A stretch of DNA of 20,914 nt, taken from positions 1-20,914 of the forward strand of contig JAZMZH010000095.1 in NCBI GenBank assembly GCA_045585875.1, given 5' to 3'. The notes under the pieces were generated by a model. That model saw only the letters and a list, made by a program, of their open reading frames with translations. It was not told where the DNA came from and made no database searches. Shown piece by piece: positions 14,987 through 20,914 of this stretch (position 1 is its first letter; each line of letters begins with the position of its first letter). This DNA is from JAVBQJ01 sp045585875 (lineage in GTDB: Bacteria; Verrucomicrobiota; Lentisphaeria; Victivallales; Victivallaceae). Position numbers and translations under genes: made by a program.

Positions 14987-15140
14987 TCAGAGAGCGGGGG
15001 CGGTTAAAGAATCGCCGCGACCTTGGGGGGGCTTGGAGACAAACTGCCGGATAAAATCGAAACGTCCGGTTTTTCCGGTGCGCTCGGCATAGATGATACT
15101 GGCGAGTTCGTAGTGCGATTGCAGATTCAGCCACAACTGC
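14987..15140 (-). pseudogene. C-terminal fragment of a HigA-like antitoxin
   Basis: Read on the minus strand from the junction at 15140, the frame gives AQLWLNLQSHYELASIIYAE and continues to a TGA at 14987-14989. The WLNLQ-x-HYEL signature is typical of the end of HigA/VapI-type XRE antitoxins. The helix-turn-helix part is missing, replaced at 15141 by glycosidase sequence in another frame. No toxin gene is visible. A run of seven C residues lies inside it. The family call rests on one short motif. Confidence 0.5.
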
Positions 15141-16278
15141 GCCGCCGTCCGGAAACACCGTGCGGTCCAGCAGAAGTTCAAGCGCCTGCGGCTCGGCGGT
15201 GCCGTTGTAGATCGCGCCCGCAGTCCGGTCGTCACGGGCCCAGAATGTGCCGTAGACGCCGTCAGGAGCGTTGTAGATGAGCTTCCTGTCGGAGAGGTGG
15301 CGCATGGCCGCAAGCTGACCGGAAAAGGCGTTCAGCTCCCTGAGGGCCGGAACCTGCGCGTCGGAGCAGATCGCCCCCAGACCCAGCACCTTCAGATTGA
15401 TGTCGTACCACTCCTGACGCACAGCCTCGATGGTGAAGGCGTCATAGGCTCTGTTGACGCCGTCCACGGAAACTTTGATGCCGTCGTCGGTATTTTCCAC
15501 TCTGCCTACGCCCGGCTCCCGGTGATGCCATTTGCGGGAGGTGACGAAATCCTCGGCCCGGGTATCCGCTCCGAAGAGCACCATGGGCGGGACGTTGGGA
15601 TCGTCGCTGACCAGCGCGGCCTCGGCCACTTCCAGCCAGCCGCCGTTGTCATCGCCGGTGCGCACGCCGACGCCGTAGCCGCGGAGGGTATCCCGGCTGT
15701 AGGGGACCATGACCGTCTGCCAGGTGCCGTCCGGCTTCAGGCCGCTCTTGAGAAGATCCCCGATGACGACACCGGCCTCGAGCAGATGCTCAGCCCGGGC
15801 CTTTACCCTCAGATGGGTGTACTGGCGGGTGTTCTTTTCGGGGATCAGCTGGATCAGATAGTCGTCGATGAGCTGCAGGCTGAAGATCGTCTTGCCGAAG
15901 CCCTTCGCCATCTGATAATCCAGCTCGGATTTCTTGCCCACGCGCCACGCGCCCTCGATGAGGATGCAGTCGCCGAAGAGCGCCGAGGGGCTGAGGAAAC
16001 TCTCATTGGTGGCGACGCGCATTTCGGGATACTTCTCCTTCAGCCAGTTGTAGATGGTCGCCTGAATCCACAGCGTGCCGTTGCCGAGGCCCACCTCCGG
16101 AGCGCCGACGCTGTAAGCGGAGCTGAATCCCATATCCCAGGCCAGGCCCTTCGGACGGTAGAAGTCGATGCACTTTTTCACCATCTCCACGTACCACTCG
16201 CGGCAATCCTGCTGTCCGAAGTCGGCGCAGGTCCAGTAGACCTTTTCCGCGCCGCCCAGCAGCTCGGGCCGGGGCACC
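15141..16278 (-). pseudogene. fragment of a paralog of the 1012-residue glycosidase-like protein
   Basis: This stretch matches 5822-6962 almost base for base (roughly 90% by eye, one net 3-nt difference) and corresponds to residues of about 580-960 of the protein at 5663-8701. The frame has no internal stop. It lacks the signal peptide, CBM-like domain, first half of the barrel and the last 50 residues, so it is a remnant. An open frame extends outside both junctions (14961-16307), but its start lies antisense within the amide hydrolase fragment and its tail is read out of frame through antitoxin sequence. Differences cluster in a linker (GVVIGDLLKSGLKPDGTWQ and after), suggesting descent from a diverged paralog rather than a fresh copy. 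Confidence 0.85.
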
Positions 16279-16659
16279 GTATTCAGCATTCCCGGCGTCA
16301 CCTTCATGGCGGCGCTTTCGGATACGGAGGGAAACGTGCTGCATATCGTCCCCGGTCAGGGCAGCCGGTATTACGAGAGGCCGGAATACGCGATCATGAC
16401 CAACTTTTCCCCCTTCAAGGGCGATTCCGAACCGCATCCATGGAACGGCATGGACCGATATCGGCGGGCGGAAGCCATGCTGAAAAACGCGGCGGAGGAT
16501 TTTGACGTCGAAGACGGTTTCGCGGTACTGCGGTCCGTTGCGCAGGAGGTCTGTCCCACCGTCGTCTCCATGATATACGACGTGCGCGCGAGAACGGTTT
16601 CCTGGTGCGAAAACCGGGATTGGGAAAACGTTCGCCGGGTGACACTGACCGATCGCTGA
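16279..16659 (+). pseudogene. C-terminal fragment of a linear amide C-N hydrolase (choloylglycine hydrolase/AAT-like)
   Basis: Homology begins exactly at the junction with the glycosidase fragment: VFSIPGVTF, then YERPEYAIMTNFSPF, PWNGMDRYRRAEAML, DFDVEDGFAVLRSVAQ and CENRDWENVRRVTLTD, ending at TGA 16657-16659. This matches the C-terminal half of Ntn-fold amide hydrolases related to penicillin or bile acid hydrolases. The N-terminal nucleophile Cys and about two thirds of the protein are missing, so it cannot be active. The in-frame ATG at 16306 has no ribosome site. The family call is from remembered sequence patterns. Confidence 0.6.
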
Positions 16660-16713
16660 GCCGACCTCTTCTCCGGAGCATCCGGACGGGAGCCAATGCG
16701 CCGGAGGGGCAAA

Positions 16714-16727
16714 CGTATCGCAATACG
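16714..16727. promoter_or_regulatory. possible operator of the second regulator, site 1
   Basis: CGTAT-CGCA-ATACG is an inverted repeat sharing half-sites with the two sites nearer the gene but with a 4-bp centre. It is the weakest of the three. Confidence 0.35.
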
Positions 16728-16743
16728 GCGACAAATCCCATTT

Positions 16744-16755
16744 TGTATCGATACG
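16744..16755. promoter_or_regulatory. operator-like palindrome of the second regulator, site 2
   Basis: TGTATCGATACG is an inverted repeat with one mismatch (TGTAT-CG-ATACG). It lies about 60 bp upstream of the predicted -35. Confidence 0.55.
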
Positions 16756-16815
16756 AAACGTTCCGCACCCCCGAATTTTTTTGAAAAAAATAATCAATTT
16801 TCCGGAATTTTGCTA

Positions 16816-16843
16816 TTGATAAAATACAAAATGGTGATATAGT
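16816..16843 (+). promoter_or_regulatory. promoter of the second regulator
   Basis: TTGATA (16816-16821) and TATAGT (16838-16843) are 16 bp apart. The start would be near 16850, just before operator site 3. An AT-rich inverted repeat (ATTTTTTTGAAAAAAAT, 16775-16791) lies upstream and could bend the DNA. Confidence 0.6.
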
Positions 16844-16866
16844 GTCTGTAGTGATATGATTTACAA

Positions 16867-16878
16867 TGTATCAATACA
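16867..16878. promoter_or_regulatory. operator-like palindrome of the second regulator, site 3
   Basis: TGTAT-CA-ATACA is a perfect 5+2+5 inverted repeat between the predicted transcription start and the ribosome site of the regulator, well placed for autorepression. Confidence 0.6.
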
Positions 16879-16890
16879 AGGATTTCCGAA

Positions 16891-17958
16891 GTGAGTATGA
16901 TGCGTTACCAGGCCATAGCCCTCGAAATGAAGAAGGAGTTCGGCTCCCTGCTCCCCGGAGAGCGTCTGCCCGGAGTGCGCAATCTCATGTCGAAATATGA
17001 GGCCAGCCAGGCGACCATCGACCGCAGTCTCGCGCACCTGGCGTCCCAGGGGTTCGTCACCCGGAAGAACGGACGCGGGTATTTCATGACCGAAAAGCAG
17101 GAAACCCGGCGGCAAAAAGTCGTTTTCTGCTTCTGTTACCGGGAGGAGCGCATCTCCAATCCTCTTTACAATGCCATGATCTCGGCCTTTCTGAAGATCG
17201 CCGACCGGCGGAATTACGGATTGGACGTCTTCGCCTGCAGCGAGGACGAGGACGCGGAGAAATTCCGTTCCCGCTTCGAACACGGGGGATTCGACAGCTG
17301 CGTCATCCTGGGGTGTTCCAAGCAGGTATTCCTCCACATCCTCGCCGATCTCAGGATACGCACCATCCAGCTTTATCCCAACGTGTTTACCGAAAACGAA
17401 CCGGCGCTCCTCATCGACAATCACGCCATCATCGACGCCATCCTGGATCTCTTCGCGGCGCAGGGACACAAGCGCATCGCCATGCTCCACGGCCAGGGTT
17501 TCGACAAGACCTACATGTTCGACCAGGAGGAGCGCATAGAGGCATTTTACCGGGGGCTGAAACGCCTGGGTCTCACCTATTCGCCCCGTCTGGTGCGCTA
17601 CGGCGGATTCGACGCCGAGACCGGTTATGAAGCGGCGCGGCAGCTGCTGGACACGGCTCCGGAGCTGCGGCCCACCGCCGTCGTCGCCAACGACTACAAC
17701 GCGCCGGGGGTGTATCGGGCCTGCGCCGAGCTGGGGCTGAAGATCCCCGAGGACATCAGCGTGGCCGGCATCGACAACCTGCCGCAGACGGCCTGCTTCA
17801 TGCCGCCTCTGACCAGCGTGGATATCGAATGGGAAGCCGGGCTGAAGATGGTCGCGGATTTTCTGGATGAGAAAACAAATGGAGAAGGGATCTTTCACAC
17901 TCCCGTCCGTCTGATCGAGAGATCGTCCACGGCGGAAGCGAAAAAGATTCCGGAATAA
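16891..17958 (+). CDS. GntR/LacI-type transcriptional regulator of the second cassette
   Basis: The protein has 355 residues. The start is probably GTG at 16891, with AAGGA 8 nt upstream; the ATG at 16897 is too far from it. Residues of about 5-66 form a GntR-like winged helix (LLPGERLPGVRNLMSKYEAS, ATIDRSLAHLASQGFVTRKN). Residues of about 75-340 are a LacI/GalR sensor domain (KVVFCFCYREERI, GFDSCVILGC, GHKRIAMLHGQG, TAVVANDYNAPGVYRACAEL, EDISVAGIDNLP). The class binds DNA until a sugar ligand is present. It is a paralog in architecture, not a close copy, of the regulator at 13922. Palindromes at 16744 and 16867 are its likely sites. The pseudopilin and GH20-like gene downstream read in the same direction and are its likely targets. 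Confidence 0.87.
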   Translation: MSMMRYQAIALEMKKEFGSLLPGERLPGVRNLMSKYEASQATIDRSLAHLASQGFVTRKNGRGYFMTEKQETRRQKVVFCFCYREERISNPLYNAMISAFLKIADRRNYGLDVFACSEDEDAEKFRSRFEHGGFDSCVILGCSKQVFLHILADLRIRTIQLYPNVFTENEPALLIDNHAIIDAILDLFAAQGHKRIAMLHGQGFDKTYMFDQEERIEAFYRGLKRLGLTYSPRLVRYGGFDAETGYEAARQLLDTAPELRPTAVVANDYNAPGVYRACAELGLKIPEDISVAGIDNLPQTACFMPPLTSVDIEWEAGLKMVADFLDEKTNGEGIFHTPVRLIERSSTAEAKKIPE

Positions 17959-18017
17959 ACCGGAAACAGGATGTCGGCGCGGAAACCGCCGCGGAACAGA
18001 TAACAAAGGAGGTGCGG

Positions 18018-18071
18018 ATGAGAATTTGGAGTCCGGAAACATCAACCGAAAAGGAGGTGCCAGGCAAGTAA
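18018..18071 (+). CDS. 17-residue leader ORF with strong Shine-Dalgarno
   Basis: AAAGGAGGTGCGG directly precedes ATG; the ORF encodes MRIWSPETSTEKEVPGK and ends at TAA, whose last A begins the next ATG (TAATG). The ribosome site is close to ideal, better than those of most large genes here. It may be a translated leader of the pseudopilin transcript. No homology is recognised and translation is not proven. Confidence 0.4.
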   Translation: MRIWSPETSTEKEVPGK

Positions 18072-18163
18072 TGGGGATGGGTTCCGAAAAGTGTGTCGTG
18101 TGTGTCAACAACAATGTCCCGGAACAAGCAAAAGGGATGCAAATGCAAACGAAAGGTTTGTAA
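18071..18163 (+). CDS. 30-residue ORF bridging to the second pseudopilin
   Basis: It starts on the last base of the preceding TAA and ends at TAA one base before the pseudopilin ATG (TAAGATG). The upstream AAAAGGAGGTGCC copy lies about 9 nt before its ATG. The peptide MGMGSEKCVVCVNNN and onward has a CVVC motif but no known family. The exact stop-start spacing suggests translational coupling to the pseudopilin, if it is translated. Confidence 0.35.
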   Translation: MGMGSEKCVVCVNNNVPEQAKGMQMQTKGL

Positions 18164-18164
18164 G

Positions 18165-18827
18165 ATGAAAAAGATTTTTACATTAATAGAACTGCTCGTC
18201 GTGATCGCAATCATAGCCATTCTCGCCAGCATGCTCTTGCCCGCTCTGAGCAAGGCCCGGGCGGCCGCCCAGTCCATCAAGTGTACATCCAACTTGAAAC
18301 AGGTCGGTCTCTTCATGACCATGTACACCCAGAACAACAACGATTATCTGCCGCTGCTTTTCCCCAACGGCATGGACGGCACGAACCCCAGTCAGTACAA
18401 CTGGCAGGTCTCGCTGTACCAGAATGAAATCGGCAACCAGAACAGCAGCAACATCGACGCCACCAAATTCGGAGCATTCTCGTGCCCGGCGGCCACCGGA
18501 ACGCCGAAGAGCTACAGCTATGCTTTCAATGTCTGCATGGGCGGCATCCAGATCACCGCCATCAAAAATCCGACGGCCAAAGTCTGGTTCACCGACAGTT
18601 ACATCGACTCCACCGAAAGCCCCCAGTCGCTCCGTCTGAGCAACAACACCTGGGACGGCACCGAAGAAAAAACCGAGTTCCGTCACAACGACAGCGCCAA
18701 CGGCTGTTTCTCGGACGGCCATGTGGAAAACCGCAAGAAGGGCACTTCGGACTACAACGGCGGATTCCCCCTCACCTGGAGCGGCGGCGAGAATAACTGG
18801 AAAGAATACATGCAGCCGGCCTACTGA
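18165..18827 (+). CDS. prepilin-like H-X9-DG protein of the second cassette
   Basis: This 220-residue protein starts MKKI, then FTLIELLVV, with Glu at +5 and the same hydrophobic helix as the first pseudopilin, followed by SKARAAAQSIKCTSNLKQVG. The H-X9-DG motif is exact (H174, D184-G185). The frame is open upstream to 18093, but the prepilin leader and AAGG at 8-9 nt fix the start at 18165. The middle and tail differ strongly from the first pseudopilin, as expected for surface-exposed parts. It is probably processed by a prepilin peptidase and inserted in the envelope. It follows the regulator by 206 bp and precedes a glycosidase-like gene after a terminator. Confidence 0.9.
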   Translation: MKKIFTLIELLVVIAIIAILASMLLPALSKARAAAQSIKCTSNLKQVGLFMTMYTQNNNDYLPLLFPNGMDGTNPSQYNWQVSLYQNEIGNQNSSNIDATKFGAFSCPAATGTPKSYSYAFNVCMGGIQITAIKNPTAKVWFTDSYIDSTESPQSLRLSNNTWDGTEEKTEFRHNDSANGCFSDGHVENRKKGTSDYNGGFPLTWSGGENNWKEYMQPAY

Positions 18828-18906
18828 CGGGCGCATCCAGGAAAGGGACTGCTGCGAACCGGTGTTTTTTCGGCAATCCCTTTCCCCCCTTCTTTTCGCA
18901 TGAAGC

Positions 18907-18927
18907 AAAACCGCCGACGGCGGTTTT
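18907..18927 (+). terminator. terminator of the second pseudopilin gene
   Basis: AAAACCGCC and GGCGGTTTT form a perfect 9-bp stem around GAC, with a built-in A-tract and U-tract, so it could work in both directions. It lies 80 nt after the pseudopilin stop and 34 nt before the next gene. Confidence 0.75.
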
Positions 18928-18961
18928 GAAAGACGATTCCGATGATGCAAGGCGACACAAA

Positions 18962-20914
18962 ATGACACTGAAGACATTGGCGATTCTGCACCTGCTGGGG
19001 TTGGGATGCTGGCTCGGCGCCGCTCCCGTGAACCTGGAAAAACTGGCGTCCGTGAATGCCGACCCCGCAGCCATGGTTCCGGGCCGGATTGACTACGCTT
19101 TCGCTCCGTGGAAATCTCCGCGTCCGCTGACGCTGCCGGAACAGACCTTTCCGGCGCAGGGCTGGAGTCTCGCCCTGTGGCTGCGTCTCGACGACCCGGT
19201 CGGAAGTTCGACCGTCATCGGCGCGAACCGCTGGGAAAATTTTCGCATATCCATCCGCGGCGGCGAACTGCTTCAGGTCACGTTTCATTCCTCCGGCGGA
19301 CATACGGGATTCAGTTGTCCCCTGCACTTCGAGGCGGGCCGGTGGTATGGTCTGGTGATCACCCAAAACAGGGACGGCCTCATGAAAATCTATCAGAACG
19401 GCCGGCTCGCGGCGGAAAAGGATTTTCAGGGCAAAACCCCGAGTTCTTCGGCGCACATCGGCATCATCGGCGCCTTCCGCCCGGCCGACAAAGGCGCCGA
19501 TCTCCCGTTCAAAGGACTCATCGACGAGCCGATTCTGTACGACACCGTCCTGTCCGCCGAGGAGGTTCAAGCCCGTTTCGAGGCGGAAAACGCCACGCTC
19601 CCCATCATCCCGATGCCCCGGCAGGTCAGCCGCAACGGAGAATCCTTCGCCCGGCCCGAAACGATAGCTTTTGAAAACAACGTGCTGTCCGTCAGGCTCG
19701 CCGCCGCCGAACTCTACAAACGCATCTCCGAGCGGATCAGCGCCGGAGGCGTGAATGTCACGGACGTCGGCGGATATGTCATCGCGCTGGAGGATGTCGA
19801 TTTCGAAAACCTCCCCGCGGAACTGGCCCCCTTCCTGCCGGAGGGCGCCCTGCCGCCGGACGGCTATGTCATGACGGTGAAGCCGGACCGGCTCACCATT
19901 TACGCCGACACTGCCGCCGGATTCCACAACGGTCTGCTCTCCGCCGCTCAGATCGTCCTGCTGGAAAAGATTCCGGTCTGCACGGTCTTCGACTGGCCGG
20001 AATTCCCCTGCCGCGCCGCCCTGGTGGTCATTGATTCCCGGCCTCCGGCGGTGCTCGCGGATTGGCTGAAGCAACAGATTCTCGAGCTGGCGGAAAACCG
20101 CTTCAAATACATGATGCTCCGCACCCACGACTGGGTGCTGCTGGACGATCCCGCGGTCCGCAAGGCCATGATCGACCTGACCGCCTACGCCGCCTCCTGC
20201 GGCATCGTGGTGATGCCGTATCTTCAGACGTACAGCCATGCGAAAGGGCTTCTGCTTAAGGATTACCGCTTCGGACACACCGTGACCGTAAGGGACGAGG
20301 TCGTGCCGGTCCGGGACGGCCGCGCCGTCCTGTCGAAGAAACTGGTGGTGAACACTCCCGAGATCCCGATCATCGTCACCGCCGGAGGCGCGGAGCTTCA
20401 GGAGGGCGTCGATTACACCGTGGACATCTCCCCGGTCGGGGGTTCCTGGGATTATCCGCCGGAGGCGAAAGCCCGCTGGCCCTGGGCGAAGCCCTACTTC
20501 GATCCCGAACAGGGCGAAGCCGTCATCACCTTTTCCGGCGCGGCGCCCTCCGAGGTCACCGTGATCTACGACTGCTACAGCGACGGCGAGTGCGTCTGTC
20601 CGTATTCAGGAGAATATCAGGAGCATCTGGCGAAGTGCATCGCCGCGGCGCTGGCGATCACCGGTTCGGATTACATCAATCTGGGCATGGACGAAATCTG
20701 GCAGATCCGGGGTTCCGGGCGCTGCTGTTCCGGCAACGAAGACACTCCGGAGGAGACCATGGCGGTGGCGTTCAACACCGGCTATGAGAGCGTGAAGGCC
20801 GTCGCCCCGGATGTGAAGGTCATCATCTGGAGCGACATGCTCGACCCCAACCAGACTCCGAGCTGGAAACTCACCGATGCCACCGACGGTTTCGACGAGT
20901 ATTTCTGCAAGGAC
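18962..20914 (+). CDS. secreted LamG plus GH20-like protein, C-terminus beyond window
   Basis: 651 codons are open to the window edge (partial). Residues 1-21 are a signal peptide (LAILHLLGLGCWLGAAP). Residues of about 40-205 form a LamG/concanavalin-like domain (GWSLALWLRLDDP, GRWYGLVITQNRDGLMKIYQ, GLIDEPILYDTVLSAEEV). Residues of about 212-345 resemble the GH20 N-terminal alpha/beta domain (LPIIPMPRQVSRNGESF, AAGFHNGLLSAAQIV). The barrel begins near 348 and includes YINLGMDEIW, where D577-E578 align with the catalytic Asp-Glu of GH20, though His-x-Gly before it is replaced. An inserted beta-segment (about 440-540) separates the halves. Exo-acting hexosaminidase activity is possible but not proven. 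A weak AAGG precedes the ATG, and expression may depend on read-through of the terminator. Confidence 0.78.
   Translation, partial: MTLKTLAILHLLGLGCWLGAAPVNLEKLASVNADPAAMVPGRIDYAFAPWKSPRPLTLPEQTFPAQGWSLALWLRLDDPVGSSTVIGANRWENFRISIRGGELLQVTFHSSGGHTGFSCPLHFEAGRWYGLVITQNRDGLMKIYQNGRLAAEKDFQGKTPSSSAHIGIIGAFRPADKGADLPFKGLIDEPILYDTVLSAEEVQARFEAENATLPIIPMPRQVSRNGESFARPETIAFENNVLSVRLAAAELYKRISERISAGGVNVTDVGGYVIALEDVDFENLPAELAPFLPEGALPPDGYVMTVKPDRLTIYADTAAGFHNGLLSAAQIVLLEKIPVCTVFDWPEFPCRAALVVIDSRPPAVLADWLKQQILELAENRFKYMMLRTHDWVLLDDPAVRKAMIDLTAYAASCGIVVMPYLQTYSHAKGLLLKDYRFGHTVTVRDEVVPVRDGRAVLSKKLVVNTPEIPIIVTAGGAELQEGVDYTVDISPVGGSWDYPPEAKARWPWAKPYFDPEQGEAVITFSGAAPSEVTVIYDCYSDGECVCPYSGEYQEHLAKCIAAALAITGSDYINLGMDEIWQIRGSGRCCSGNEDTPEETMAVAFNTGYESVKAVAPDVKVIIWSDMLDPNQTPSWKLTDATDGFDEYFCKD

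Noticed and set aside
14961..16307. 448-residue open frame as a functional glycosidase gene
   Set aside because: Its start lies antisense within the amide hydrolase fragment and its last 50 codons are out-of-frame antitoxin sequence; only 15141-16278 is homologous to the intact protein.
18821..20278. 485-residue open frame on the minus strand
   Set aside because: It is antisense to the LamG plus GH20-like gene, crosses the terminator and has no domain.

Overview
The window looks like a chromosomal segment of a Lentisphaerota bacterium (Victivallales-like). This is inferred from the GC-rich coding sequence, the two H-X9-DG pseudopilins whose N-termini read FTLIELLVVIAIIAILASML with no Gly before the Phe, and the dense mixture of glycosidase-like genes, regulators and pseudopilins. 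No rRNA, tRNA, CRISPR array or insertion sequence was seen.

Layout. Positions 1-5548 hold a tight leftward operon: a TIM-barrel glycosidase-like protein, a DMT-type transporter, an alpha/alpha-toroid protein and a GH20-like lipoprotein cut by the window edge. A strong hairpin terminator (5602-5647) separates it from a 1012-residue secreted glycosidase-like protein (5663-8701). Next comes a leftward H-X9-DG pseudopilin (9217-9888) between two repeat-rich gaps. A leftward three-gene operon joined by ATGA overlaps follows (10668-13461): a dehydrogenase without catalytic zinc ligands, a sugar isomerase/epimerase and a radical SAM/SPASM protein. A divergent GntR/LacI-type regulator (13922-14986) reads rightward. 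Positions 14987-16659 are a scar of three gene fragments: a HigA-like antitoxin tail, the C-terminal part of a paralog of the 1012-residue protein, and the tail of a linear amide C-N hydrolase. A second cassette (16891-20914, rightward) has its own GntR/LacI-type regulator, two tiny ORFs with strong Shine-Dalgarno sequences, a second H-X9-DG pseudopilin and a LamG plus GH20-like secreted protein that runs off the edge.

How it works together. The most striking signal is a shared promoter design. Three leftward transcription units (the 1012-residue protein, the pseudopilin and the dehydrogenase operon) each have two copies of TATGGTTTTATT spaced 34-35 bp apart. The nearer copy sits exactly 30 bp upstream of a TTGAC(T/G)-N17-TAT(A/C)AT promoter. 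A single copy overlaps the predicted -10 of the regulator gene at 13922. I infer a local regulon in which this regulator controls the secreted enzyme, the pseudopilin and the intracellular sugar pathway, and also represses itself. A degenerate copy of the regulator's own promoter, without a regulator behind it, lies at 10317-10376 and suggests cassette duplication and decay. The second cassette repeats the regulator/pseudopilin/glycosidase logic with a different palindromic operator.
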